From: Bacteroidetes bacterium UBA6161
GTDB taxonomy: Bacteria; Bacteroidota; Bacteroidia; NS11-12g; UBA955
NCBI GenBank assembly: GCA_002422315.1
Contig: DIUJ01000072.1
Coordinates: 41,498-105,497, forward strand
Direction of reading: 5' to 3'
DNA length: 64,000 nt
Shown here piece after piece: positions 9,182 through 18,085 of this stretch. Every line of letters begins with the position of its first letter. The stretch's first letter is position 1. Under the pieces are notes generated by a model. The model was not told the origin of the DNA. It made no database searches and worked only from the letters and a program-made list of their open reading frames with translations. A program made the position numbers and the translations under genes.

Positions 9182-10693
9182 ATGACACCAATCATTATCA
9201 TTGTAGTTGCGGCAGTAGTTCTATTCGCAACAATTTCAGCATTAATTTCAAGGTATAAACGCTGCCCATCAGATAAAATTCTAGTTATTTACGGACGAAC
9301 AGGTGGCACATCGGCTAAATGTGTTCACGGGGGGGGCGCATTCATTTGGCCTGTTATTCAAGACTTTGCTTTTTTAGATTTAAAGCCATTATCTATTGAG
9401 GCTAACTTAACAAACGCACTAAGCCGACAAAACATCAGAGTGGACGTCCCCTGCCGTTTTACAATTGCAATTTCTACAGAATCCGATAGTATGAATACCG
9501 CAGCAGAAAGATTGTTAGGCTTATCATCCGAACAAATTCAAGAGTTAGCAAAAGATATTTTATTCGGACAATTGCGGTTGGTAATTGCAACAATGACAAT
9601 TGAGGAAATAAACTCTGACCGAGATAAATTCCTTGACAACATTTCAAAAAACGTTGACAGCGAGTTAAAAAAAATTGGTTTAAAATTAATCAATGTTAAC
9701 GTAACAGACATCAAAGATGAATCAGGATATATTGAAGCATTAGGAAAAGAAGCCGCAGCAAAAGCAATTAATGAAGCTAAAATCAGTGTTGCTGAACAAG
9801 AAAAAATTGGAGAAACAGGAAAGGCATTAGCGGATAGAGAAAAAGACACGCAAATTGCTGAAACCCACAGAGACAGGGATGTGAAAATTGCGATTACCCA
9901 AAAGGACAAAGAAATAAGCATCGCAACCGCTGTTAAAGATGAAACAATAGGTAAAGCAGAAGCAGAAAGAGATACGAGGGTTAAGACTTCTGAAGCAAAT
10001 GCCATTGCCATTCAAGGTGAAAATGAAGCAAAAATCGCAATTGCGAATTCTGAAGCACTTCGTAGGGAGAAAGAAGCAGAATCGTTGCGTATTGCAATAA
10101 CTGCTGAAAAAGTTCAACAAGCAAAAGCCTTAGAAGAATCGTACGTTGCCGAACAGAAAGCTGAATTAGCACGTTCGGAAAGAGAACGCTCAACACAAAT
10201 AGCAAATATTGTAATCCCTGCTGAAATAGCAAAACAAAGAGCCATCATTGAAGCACAGGCTGCGGCAGAGACAATAAGAGAAAATGCAAAAGGCGAAGCA
10301 GATGCAATTTTTGCAAAAATGGAAGCAGAAGCTAAAGGTCTATTTGAAATACTCACTAAACAAGCAGAAGGTTATAAAGAAGTTGTAGCAGCTGCCGGTG
10401 GAGACCCAAGCAAAGCTTTCCAGCTTCTTTTAATTGAAAAACTACCTGAACTTGTTAGAACACAAGTTGAAGCAGTGAAAAATATTAAGATTGACAAAAT
10501 TACTGTTTGGGACTCTGGCAACGGACAGGGTGAAAACGGAAATTCCTCTACTGCAAACTTTGTTTCAGGAATGATGAAAACAGTTCCACCACTAAACGAC
10601 TTATTTAATATGGCTGGACTAAATCTGCCAACATATTTAAAAGGTGCAGACGAAAATACAAAAACTAACATAGAAGAGAATATAAAGGAATAA
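9182..10693 (+). CDS. Flotillin family protein (FloT/YqiK-like)
   Basis: This 503-residue protein has an N-terminal membrane segment (about 3-24), an SPFH/band-7 domain (about 28-190) with the flotillin signature RCPSDKILVIYG, and a long Glu/Ala-rich coiled coil (about 195-400) with repeated EAE/ERE heptads. A C-terminal region follows, with the conserved block SKAFQLLLIEKLPELV. Flotillins oligomerise and organise ordered membrane microdomains; the upstream NfeD-like protein is the usual partner. Length and layout match bacterial FloT/YqiK. A run of eight G (9329-9336) lies inside the coding sequence at the HGGG segment and could be a replication-slippage site. Identification is confident; the cargo of the microdomain is not known. 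Confidence 0.93.
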   Translation: MTPIIIIVVAAVVLFATISALISRYKRCPSDKILVIYGRTGGTSAKCVHGGGAFIWPVIQDFAFLDLKPLSIEANLTNALSRQNIRVDVPCRFTIAISTESDSMNTAAERLLGLSSEQIQELAKDILFGQLRLVIATMTIEEINSDRDKFLDNISKNVDSELKKIGLKLINVNVTDIKDESGYIEALGKEAAAKAINEAKISVAEQEKIGETGKALADREKDTQIAETHRDRDVKIAITQKDKEISIATAVKDETIGKAEAERDTRVKTSEANAIAIQGENEAKIAIANSEALRREKEAESLRIAITAEKVQQAKALEESYVAEQKAELARSERERSTQIANIVIPAEIAKQRAIIEAQAAAETIRENAKGEADAIFAKMEAEAKGLFEILTKQAEGYKEVVAAAGGDPSKAFQLLLIEKLPELVRTQVEAVKNIKIDKITVWDSGNGQGENGNSSTANFVSGMMKTVPPLNDLFNMAGLNLPTYLKGADENTKTNIEENIKE

Positions 10694-10936
10694 GCAAAAC
10701 TAGCATATAAAGGTTGAAAGCATTGATTTAAAAAAAAGATCAAAACCATCCAAACAAATCTTAAAAAGACATGATGAGCTTCTTGATTCGAAGAAATTAA
10801 TGATTCTATTTCTCTTTATTAAATTTATTCGCTCAAATGCCCCCCCTTGAAGATGTTATTTCTATATTTAAAAATATGAGTATGGTTTTTTAAACATACA
10901 GAAAGTGGCTTTCGATAACTTATTCAGCATTTAAAT

Positions 10937-11407
10937 ATGAATAAAAGAAGGAATTATTCAAACAATACCTTTTTTATTTTTATGATCAGAATATTTTTTA
11001 TGTGGGGGCTTTTTCATATTGGAGTATTTAGCAGATACCAATACCTTACTATGATAAAAGCTACAACTGGAACAATTTTTCGGATTGTTTTAGGCAACTT
11101 AAAATTGAAATTTCAAATGCTAGATACTTTAGCTAATCAAGATTGTGGAGGTATTATGTTAAATAAAAACAATCTCAAAGAAATCTATAGATCTTATAAT
11201 GAAGATTATACTTCATCAGAATTGGACTATTATTATGTTTTAACAGGAAAAGCAGTTAGAATAGAAAAGAGTGATAAGGATTCGTTTCATCCATTAATTG
11301 AAGTAACTTTGTCGTACAAGATTAGTAAAATACTTTTTGGGATTTTAACTATTGTGAAATTAACAGTTCTCATTTTCTTTGTATTATATTATACTGGAAC
11401 AAGTTAA
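10937..11407 (+). CDS. Hypothetical membrane protein
   Basis: I do not recognise this 156-residue protein. Two hydrophobic segments (about 12-30 and 130-153) bracket a soluble middle part with a DYTSSELDYYYVLTGKAVRIE block. It lies between the flotillin gene (243 bp upstream) and the convergent mgtE, with no clear promoter. It might be anchored at both ends, with the central domain on one side of the membrane. Coding status is plausible but not secure. Confidence 0.45.
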   Translation: MNKRRNYSNNTFFIFMIRIFFMWGLFHIGVFSRYQYLTMIKATTGTIFRIVLGNLKLKFQMLDTLANQDCGGIMLNKNNLKEIYRSYNEDYTSSELDYYYVLTGKAVRIEKSDKDSFHPLIEVTLSYKISKILFGILTIVKLTVLIFFVLYYTGTS

Positions 11408-11510
11408 AAAACATCAGAAATAACATCTATCCATCTCGTTCGCCGCAAAAGCACCAAAACTTAAGAGAGTATTTTACTAAACCATTAAATAAAAAACAAC
11501 TTAGCCACCC

Positions 11511-12875
11511 TTATATCATGTGATTTAAAATAAGCCTTCCTATTAAAAAATAGAAACCTAGGCCTACTACATCATTTGTAGTAGTTATAAATGGCCCAGT
11601 AGCTAGAGCCGGATCAATTTTGAATTTCTCTAATAAAAGTGGAGTTAGTGTGCCTAGAATAGATGCAAAAATAATCACAGTAATTAATGCTACACTTACC
11701 GTAAGAGACAACTCCATGGTATGGCCTATAAATAAATTCCATGCAAACATGATAATAGAACAAACCGCACCATTTAATAAGGATACGAAAAACTCTTTTA
11801 CTAACTTCGGGGAAATATTTTTTGATTTGAGAGTGTTGTTTGCAAGACCTTGCACAATTATAGCAGAAGATTGTACTCCTGCATTGCCACCCATTGCAGC
11901 TACTACAGGCATAAAAAATGCCAATTGAGGAAAAATCTGCAAATCCCCTTCAAACCTTTGTACCAAAGAAGAACTAGCCAAACCTCCCGTTAACCCTATT
12001 AACAGCCATGGCAAACGAGCCCTACTTAGTATCCAAATCCTATCGGATGATTCTACATTTTCTGTCAAACCAGCTTGCAATTGGAAATCCCTATCTGCTT
12101 CCTCTTTTATAAAATCTACTACGTCGTCAATGGTAATACGCCCCATAAGCCGCCCCAAGGAATCTACAACCGGAACAGCCACTAAATCATACTTATTCAT
12201 TACACTTGCCACCTCTTCCCCACTACTGTATGCACTTACGTATATAAAATCTTCATTTAAAATGTCTTCTACTTTTACCCCTTCTTTCTGCAATACCAAT
12301 TGCTTTAGAGAAACTATCCCTTTAAGCCTATCTCTATCGTCTACCGCGTATATAGTGTATACATGTTCTACAATTTCTGCTTGTTTTCTAATTTCTTCTA
12401 CACATCTGCTCATAGTCCAGTCCAAACGCACCTTTATCAACTCTTTCTCCATTAAACCACCCGCCACATTTTCGTCGTAATGCAAAAGAGACATAAGGTT
12501 GCGAGCAAATTCCTGGTCTTGAAGATAATTGATAATTTCTTCTGCTTTTTTGCTACTAAAATGGTTGAGTATATCTACAGCGTCATCGGTATTCAGATAC
12601 TCTAGTATTTCGGTTGCAATAGCTTCGGTGTCGTAGGTTCTTAGAAATTTTTCTTGTAGTTCGTAATCCAAGGAAACAATAACATTTACAGCCTTTTCTT
12701 TTTCTAAAATGGCTATAATCTCCTTTTGATCTTCTTCCTCCAAATCCCAAAATGTTTCGGCAATATCTTCAGGCCTGAAATCATCTAAATAAGCAAAAAG
12801 TGAGTCCTTTTGACCCGATAAGATCAATTCTTTTAATTTACCTAACTCTATTTGGCTTATTTCCTGAAGGCTCAT
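11511..12875 (-). CDS. mgtE: Magnesium transporter MgtE
   Basis: This 454-residue protein has the MgtE order: an N-terminal superhelical MgtE_N domain (about 20-125), a pair of CBS domains (about 130-250, including IRKQAEIVEHVYTIYAVDD and DLVAVPVVDSLGRLMG), a linker helix, and a C-terminal pore domain with five membrane helices (about 285-452). The pore domain includes the conserved stretches PVVAAMGGNAGVQSS and GPFITTTNDVVGL. MgtE is a Mg2+ channel gated by cytoplasmic Mg2+ through the N and CBS domains. The start codon overlaps the ksgA stop by 4 bp (ATGA), so the two are co-transcribed and translationally coupled. Confidence 0.96.
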   Translation of the reverse strand: MSLQEISQIELGKLKELILSGQKDSLFAYLDDFRPEDIAETFWDLEEEDQKEIIAILEKEKAVNVIVSLDYELQEKFLRTYDTEAIATEILEYLNTDDAVDILNHFSSKKAEEIINYLQDQEFARNLMSLLHYDENVAGGLMEKELIKVRLDWTMSRCVEEIRKQAEIVEHVYTIYAVDDRDRLKGIVSLKQLVLQKEGVKVEDILNEDFIYVSAYSSGEEVASVMNKYDLVAVPVVDSLGRLMGRITIDDVVDFIKEEADRDFQLQAGLTENVESSDRIWILSRARLPWLLIGLTGGLASSSLVQRFEGDLQIFPQLAFFMPVVAAMGGNAGVQSSAIIVQGLANNTLKSKNISPKLVKEFFVSLLNGAVCSIIMFAWNLFIGHTMELSLTVSVALITVIIFASILGTLTPLLLEKFKIDPALATGPFITTTNDVVGLGFYFLIGRLILNHMI

Positions 12876-13657
12876 TTTGATTCATTTTCAATTAATTGAG
12901 TCAATTCCACAAAATCTTCTACATTTAGATTTTCAGGACGCAAGTTAGCAAATCTTGTTTTAACAAACTCTTCTTTGTTTAGATTAAATTTACGTAAACT
13001 ATTACTCAGCGTTTTTCTTCGTTGGTTAAATGCTGTTTTTACCACATCTAAAAAGATTCTATCCGAACAACTATTTAAGGTATCTCTGTACTTCACCCCT
13101 TTCATGACTCCTGTTTTTACCTTAGGTGGTGGGTCAAATACACCCTCCGAAACAGTAAAACAATATTCTAATTTGTAATAAGCTTGAAGCAAAACAGACA
13201 AAATTCCGTATTCTTTAGAATTAGGTGCGGAACAAATTCTCCTGGCTACTTCGCGCTGAAACATACCTCCAAATCCTTCTACTCTTCCTCTATTTTCTAA
13301 AATCTTAAACAGTATTTGAGAACTAATATTATATGGAAAGTTACCTACTACAAACCAAGGCCCTTGCTTGGAATCGAAAATATTTTTTGCTTCTTTTAAA
13401 AAATCGGTATCCCACAACTCTTCCCCAAATCCATGCTTTTGTCTTAAATATTCCACAGATTCTGTATCAATATCTACCATCACAAGCTTTTCTTTTGCCT
13501 TGTTCATCAAAAATTCAGTAAGCACACCAGTACCGGGACCTATCTCCAATATATTACAATCAATATGATTATCAACAAGATCTGCTACTTTTAAGGCAAT
13601 GTTTTTGTCTCTAAGAAAATGTTGTCCTAATTTTTTTTTGGGTTTTACAGAAATCAT
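12872..13657 (-). CDS. ksgA: 16S rRNA adenine dimethyltransferase KsgA
   Basis: This 261-residue methyltransferase modifies two adjacent adenines in the 3' hairpin of 16S rRNA. It has the family opening KKKLGQHFLRD, SAM-binding motif I EIGPGTGVLTE, catalytic motif NFPYNIS, and the C-terminal domain with TAFNQRRKTLSNSLR. The frame is open to 13696, but the extra 13 residues look unrelated; MISVKPKKKLG is the natural start. It is the first gene of a ksgA-mgtE unit and diverges from the DUF1573 cluster, 53 bp away. Confidence 0.95.
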   Translation of the reverse strand: MISVKPKKKLGQHFLRDKNIALKVADLVDNHIDCNILEIGPGTGVLTEFLMNKAKEKLVMVDIDTESVEYLRQKHGFGEELWDTDFLKEAKNIFDSKQGPWFVVGNFPYNISSQILFKILENRGRVEGFGGMFQREVARRICSAPNSKEYGILSVLLQAYYKLEYCFTVSEGVFDPPPKVKTGVMKGVKYRDTLNSCSDRIFLDVVKTAFNQRRKTLSNSLRKFNLNKEEFVKTRFANLRPENLNVEDFVELTQLIENESK

Positions 13658-13710
13658 GAGTAATTTTGGAATGGAATTTGAAGCAAAGAACGACAAATTA
13701 CCTTAGAATT

Positions 13711-14247
13711 ATGAAAAAAATATTTACCACCGCACTTGCAATTGTTGCACTAAGCTTGCAAATACAAGCTCAGCAGTCGCCAACAAGCAAAAAAGCAAGC
13801 TCAACTGCTAAAACACAAACCAACAAAAATACTACCAAAGAATCTACAACTGCTCCTGGAGCCAAGGTAGCAAGCGACGACAACAAATCCAATGTAGGTG
13901 CTGCAATACAATTTACTCAAACCAGACACAATTTTGGAACTATAAAACAAAATGTCCCGGTAATCACTAAGTTTGTTTTTGAGAATACAGGTACTCAAAA
14001 TCTAATCATTAAAAAAGCTACTGCTGGATGCGGCTGTACCACTCCAAAATGGCCTGTAGAACCTATTGCACCTGGTCAAAAAGCAGAAATTGAAGTTGGA
14101 TACGATGCAAAATCAGAAGGCAACTTCATTAAAATAATCACTGTAGAAACTAATGCAGGCGACCATAAGCTAACCATAAGCGGAGTAGTTGAAGTTCCTG
14201 CTTCAGACAATTCTGGTTCTGAAATCAAATTACCAATTAAAAAATAA
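13711..14247 (+). CDS. Exported DUF1573 protein 1
   Basis: This 178-residue protein has a Sec signal peptide (MKKIFTTALAIVALSLQIQA, cut near residue 20), a Ser/Thr/Lys/Asn-rich linker (about 22-60), then one DUF1573 domain. That domain shows the hallmark HNFGTIKQ, FVFENTGTQNLIIKKA and GCGCTTPKWP blocks. The fold is Ig-like; its precise function is not established. The frame is open 15 codons upstream (to 13666), but the signal peptide fixes the ATG at 13711. It is first of three tandem DUF1573 genes, with 11- and 5-bp gaps, which must be an operon. A TTTG (13677-13680) and TACCTTAG (13699-13706) resemble a promoter very close to the start. Confidence 0.88.
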   Translation: MKKIFTTALAIVALSLQIQAQQSPTSKKASSTAKTQTNKNTTKESTTAPGAKVASDDNKSNVGAAIQFTQTRHNFGTIKQNVPVITKFVFENTGTQNLIIKKATAGCGCTTPKWPVEPIAPGQKAEIEVGYDAKSEGNFIKIITVETNAGDHKLTISGVVEVPASDNSGSEIKLPIKK

Positions 14248-14258
14248 ACTTATATAAA

Positions 14259-14696
14259 ATGAAAAATCTATTTTTAACACTTACTTTACTTTTAGGTGTG
14301 GCTTACACCAACTACGCACAAACTCCTGCTGCTACTGAAAACAAAACCAATTCTGAACTCATAAAATGGGAAACCATTGTTCATGATTTTGGCAACGTAC
14401 CTGCTGGGTCTAGTGCAAAATATGAATTTCTTTTTACAAATCTTACTAAAGAAGTAGTAGAAATCCGCAATGTTAGAGCAAGCTGCGGCTGTACTGCGCC
14501 TTCATATACTAAAGAGCCAATCAAAAACAAAGCTAAAGGATCTGTGGTAGCGGTATATACTGCGCCTACAACCCCTCAGTCTTTTCACAAAACACTTACT
14601 GTAGAAACCTCTCATGGCACTTTCCAACTTACCATAAAAGGTATGGTAGTAGAGGCAAACAAAACTCCAGAATCACCCTTAAGAGTTAATCCTTAA
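14259..14696 (+). CDS. Exported DUF1573 protein 2
   Basis: This 145-residue protein has a Sec signal peptide (about 1-20, ending TNYAQ) and a single DUF1573 domain with VHDFGNVPAGS, FLFTNLTKEVVEIRNV and SCGCTAPSYTKEP. It lacks the polar linker of the preceding paralogue and has a short C-terminal extension. The CGCT motif is shared by all three products, so they are likely diverged duplicates acting in the periplasm or at the surface. Confidence 0.88.
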   Translation: MKNLFLTLTLLLGVAYTNYAQTPAATENKTNSELIKWETIVHDFGNVPAGSSAKYEFLFTNLTKEVVEIRNVRASCGCTAPSYTKEPIKNKAKGSVVAVYTAPTTPQSFHKTLTVETSHGTFQLTIKGMVVEANKTPESPLRVNP

Positions 14697-14701
14697 TCTA
14701 A

Positions 14702-15139
14702 ATGCTTCATTTATATTCAAAAGCCATTATAAGAAATATTCTTGTAATGGCTTTCTTTTTTGTTTACTTTGCGAATACTACATTTGCAAGTGACACCCTA
14801 AGGCTAGCATATCCCAAGGACACAATTGATTTAGGCACTATGAAACAAGGGACCATCAAAGAATATGGATTTACTCTTGCTAACCATTACCAAGAAAAAA
14901 TAAAATTGTTTCAAATATATCCTTCCTGTGGCTGTACCATTACCCAAGCATATCCGGATTCTATAGATGCAAATTCTAGCATATATGTTTCTTTTACTTT
15001 CAAAAGCGAGGGATTTGAGGGCCTAGTGATAAAAAACCTAACTATTCTTACAGACAAGGGAGCTGCTTTGGTATACTACAAAGCAAATGTTAAGACACGA
15101 AAAAAGAGAAAAAGAAATCAATCCAATAAAATCCGATAA
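14702..15139 (+). CDS. Exported DUF1573-like protein 3
   Basis: This 145-residue protein has a longer N-terminal region and a hydrophobic signal segment (about 10-29, ending NTTFAS), then a more diverged DUF1573 domain: DTIDLGTMKQG, FTLANHYQEKIKLFQI, and PSCGCTITQAYP. The C-terminus is strongly basic (KTRKKRKRNQSNK). Its last 22 bases overlap the 3' end of the convergent subtilisin gene. Family membership rests on position and on the conserved CGCT block. Confidence 0.82.
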   Translation: MLHLYSKAIIRNILVMAFFFVYFANTTFASDTLRLAYPKDTIDLGTMKQGTIKEYGFTLANHYQEKIKLFQIYPSCGCTITQAYPDSIDANSSIYVSFTFKSEGFEGLVIKNLTILTDKGAALVYYKANVKTRKKRKRNQSNKIR

Positions 15140-17307
15140 ATAGATTGGTCAACTTTTAATAAGTATAATCCTTTTGCCAACCCCATAACATTTAAGGATT
15201 GTTTGTGAGAAGGCTTTGTATCAAACCTTCTTATTTCTCTACCTTGTATGTCTAACAATTCAATCTGCATTATCTCTCTTTCAGACTCAATATTTATCCA
15301 AGTTTGAGCAGGATTTGGATAAACCAAAACCTCATGTTTTACTTGTAAGCCTCTTGACGACACTACTCTCAATGCTTCTTTTACTGCTTCATAAGCATTA
15401 ATCTTACCATTCCCTGCATTGGTATTTGGCACATTACCGGTCGCAGCATCTATTATTGCGGTTTGCTTTAAAATATGAATTATTTGAGCAGGAGTAAGTG
15501 CGGGATTTGCTTGTAACATAAGAGCTACAACTCCAGCAACTTGAGGGCTTGCCATAGAGGTGCCAGAAAATACGCCATAAGCAAAAGAATCATTCTTAAA
15601 AGGTTCGAAAGAAACCAATCTATTCCATGCCCAGCCTGGATATTGTTGTAAATAAATTGCCGCAGCTACATCCATACCTGGAGCCAAAATATCGGGTTTA
15701 ATTCTGCCATCTGCGGTTGGTCCCCTACTACTAAAAGGAGTAATTTGCCCTATAGAGGAATAATTTCTATCGTTAAACGTATCTCCAAAAATTCCTACAT
15801 AAAAGTTTTTGGCAGTATAAGAACCCACGGTAATTACACTTTTGGATGTACCTCCATTTTCACCTACAGTGTATCTCGAATTTCCCGACTTAAGCGTATT
15901 ACTTAAATCTAAATTTCCAATTTTATTTCTAAAACTTCCTGAAGTATACCTATAAATCCCCCCCGAATTCCAAGCATGAATTTGGGAGAAACTAGAAGTC
16001 AAGTTTAATTGAATTGCATACAATTTAGGATTAGGATTTTGAACCCACAACAATACATTGGGTTTGTTATTTGGCAAATAAAGGGGTGTTAAATGTTTAT
16101 TTATTTTCACCTCTCCTCCTTGAACAGAAAATATAAACTCTTTGTTATCAGCTATTCTTGAAGAAGTGTAGGGGCTTTGGTATATTATATTGCCAAATGT
16201 ATCTACAATTGACACAGACAAAGAAAATTCAGAATTGCCACTTCCCCAAATGTCTACATATACCTCTTCACTGGGGTAATTGTTTCTTTGGTTTTCTATA
16301 CATAAAGTGGAAACCGTATCGTTTTGTATCAAAGACTCAAAATGCATGTTATTTGTACCTTCGTTACCTGCGGCACCCACTAATATATTCCCTTCTTTTA
16401 CAAGAGCATTTGTAGCTAAATCAAAAAGAGAGGTGCCATCGTGGGGGCCAGTATGCATTCCCCAGCTAAGATTGATTACCGCAGGCTTCCCTACAGACTT
16501 TGCGTAATTAAAAATATAAGCATAGGCATCTATAATCGCTGCATTTGCAATCAAATAGTCACTAAGAGCACTACCAGGCAATGTACTGTCGTAATATTTA
16601 ATACTTACAAACACTAGTTCTGCATCTGACGCAACCCCTTTATACTTCAAATCAGGCGATCCAATACCGCTACCTGCAGCTATAGAAGCCACATGGGTTC
16701 CATGTGATCCATGCAAATCCAAATCTTTAAACACTTCCTCTCCTTTTCTCTCTGTACCATAATTATAGCCTTCGGGTGCTGGTCCATCATTAAAATTTTG
16801 TTGCCATATACGAGAAATCCTTGTATTGGAGCTATCTTTAGCATAAAAAGCAGGATGTCTTGTATCAAAACCTATATCAACAATTCCTATTACAACCCCT
16901 TTCCCACTGTATGCTAATGGCAGGTTTTGAGCTTGTTCAATTTTATTTGTTTGCATAGAAATCCTTGCGGAATCCATTTTCATTCGCGTAGAATGAAACT
17001 TACTCGGACTCTCCACCATCAAAACACCTTTCACTTTTAATAATTCTTCCATTTTATTAACAGGTACAAGGGCTGTCCACACTTTGCCTGCTTTTGTTTG
17101 AACCTTTATTCCCATGCCTTGTAAGGCACTGCTATTTATCTCATTATCTACTAAAATAAGTACTTCTGTTATCCCATTTTCGGAGATAATATTCTTTAGA
17201 ACTACTTCTACCGCATTGCTGCTTTGATTGGAGGATAAATATTGTGCACTTGCCGGTACCGCATATACAAACAGTGCGATAAAAATTAACAGTAGCCTTT
17301 TTTTCAT
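15118..17307 (-). CDS. Secreted subtilisin-like (S8) serine protease, T9SS cargo
   Basis: This 729-residue protein carries a Sec signal peptide (MKKRLLLIFIALFVYAVPASA), an inhibitor-like propeptide (about 25-100), and an S8 domain. The catalytic triad is Asp144 (GIVDIGFD), His202 (HGTHVAS) and Ser584 (GTSMASPQ), with oxyanion Asn315 (GAAGNEG). About 200 residues are inserted between Asn and Ser. The last 75 residues are a type A T9SS sorting domain (VYPNPAQTW, DIQGREI, GLYLLKV). The frame is open to 17346, but a TAGCTTTG -7-like box (17314-17321) falls inside that extension, supporting the internal ATG. The product is expected to be secreted or surface-anchored by T9SS. It overlaps the third DUF1573 gene tail to tail by 22 bp. 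Confidence 0.92.
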   Translation of the reverse strand: MKKRLLLIFIALFVYAVPASAQYLSSNQSSNAVEVVLKNIISENGITEVLILVDNEINSSALQGMGIKVQTKAGKVWTALVPVNKMEELLKVKGVLMVESPSKFHSTRMKMDSARISMQTNKIEQAQNLPLAYSGKGVVIGIVDIGFDTRHPAFYAKDSSNTRISRIWQQNFNDGPAPEGYNYGTERKGEEVFKDLDLHGSHGTHVASIAAGSGIGSPDLKYKGVASDAELVFVSIKYYDSTLPGSALSDYLIANAAIIDAYAYIFNYAKSVGKPAVINLSWGMHTGPHDGTSLFDLATNALVKEGNILVGAAGNEGTNNMHFESLIQNDTVSTLCIENQRNNYPSEEVYVDIWGSGNSEFSLSVSIVDTFGNIIYQSPYTSSRIADNKEFIFSVQGGEVKINKHLTPLYLPNNKPNVLLWVQNPNPKLYAIQLNLTSSFSQIHAWNSGGIYRYTSGSFRNKIGNLDLSNTLKSGNSRYTVGENGGTSKSVITVGSYTAKNFYVGIFGDTFNDRNYSSIGQITPFSSRGPTADGRIKPDILAPGMDVAAAIYLQQYPGWAWNRLVSFEPFKNDSFAYGVFSGTSMASPQVAGVVALMLQANPALTPAQIIHILKQTAIIDAATGNVPNTNAGNGKINAYEAVKEALRVVSSRGLQVKHEVLVYPNPAQTWINIESEREIMQIELLDIQGREIRRFDTKPSHKQSLNVMGLAKGLYLLKVDQSIYRILLD

Positions 17308-17449
17308 ATAGCACAAAGCTATTGTTTTTTGAAATGAAAAAAACACCTAATTTTTACTAAACGATAAAAATAGCATTTTGCCCAATTTAAATAACCAAGA
17401 GAAGCATAAAAATAAGTAATATTGTAGAATAATTCTAAATAAGACAAAA

Positions 17450-18016
17450 ATGAACCAAAGTGAATTCATAACTATTTACGCAGAGGCGACCCCAAACCCT
17501 GATTCAATGAAGTTTGTAGTGAACAAAATGATACTTCCCAACGACAGTGTAGACTATAGAAATGTAGAAGTTGCTTCCAACTCTCCTCTTGCATTAGAGC
17601 TTTTCAAGAATCCAATTGTAAAAGGTATTTTTATTATGAACAACTTCATTACATTAACCAAATCGTCTGAAGCAGTTTGGCCAGAAGAAATACCAGCAAT
17701 TAAGGATTTTATCAAAAACTGGATAGAATCTGGCAAAGAAGTAGTGAATAAAAACGCTACATTGAGTGAAGAAGAGGAAACAGAAATAGAGAAAAAAATA
17801 AAAAAACTTCTGGACGACCACGTAAAACCAGCTGTAGAAATGGATGGTGGTGCTATATCCTTCAAATCATTTAAAGATGGTGTAGTAACAGTAGTAATGA
17901 AAGGCTCTTGTAGTGGCTGCCCTAGCAGTACCTTTACGCTTAAAGCTGGCATAGAAAACCTACTAAAGAGAATGGTTCCTGAGGTAGAGGCGGTAGAAGC
18001 AGAAGCTGGAATTTAA
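17450..18016 (+). CDS. Nfu-type Fe-S cluster scaffold protein
   Basis: This 188-residue protein has an Nfu N-terminal domain (about 8-95, TPNPDSMKFVVN) and a NifU C-terminal domain (about 112-182) with the cluster-binding CxxC pair Cys154 and Cys157 in GSCSGCPSST. Nfu proteins carry Fe-S clusters from the SUF/ISC assembly machinery to client enzymes. The two-domain layout and length are typical of Nfu proteins in Bacteroidota. It appears monocistronic; no suf genes are in the window. Confidence 0.92.
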   Translation: MNQSEFITIYAEATPNPDSMKFVVNKMILPNDSVDYRNVEVASNSPLALELFKNPIVKGIFIMNNFITLTKSSEAVWPEEIPAIKDFIKNWIESGKEVVNKNATLSEEEETEIEKKIKKLLDDHVKPAVEMDGGAISFKSFKDGVVTVVMKGSCSGCPSSTFTLKAGIENLLKRMVPEVEAVEAEAGI

Positions 18017-18085
18017 TACCCTTGTTAAAAGATATTTAAAAAATACCAAGTTATTTTTTGGCTATTCCTGTTTTATATTAACTTT

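Noticed and set aside
9538..10011. Long minus-strand frames across the flotillin gene
   Set aside because: They arise from the repetitive Glu/Ala codons of the flotillin coiled coil read in reverse.
10880..10899. GTATG/CATAC hairpin downstream of the flotillin gene
   Set aside because: Short stem with a bulge and no T-run; not a credible terminator.
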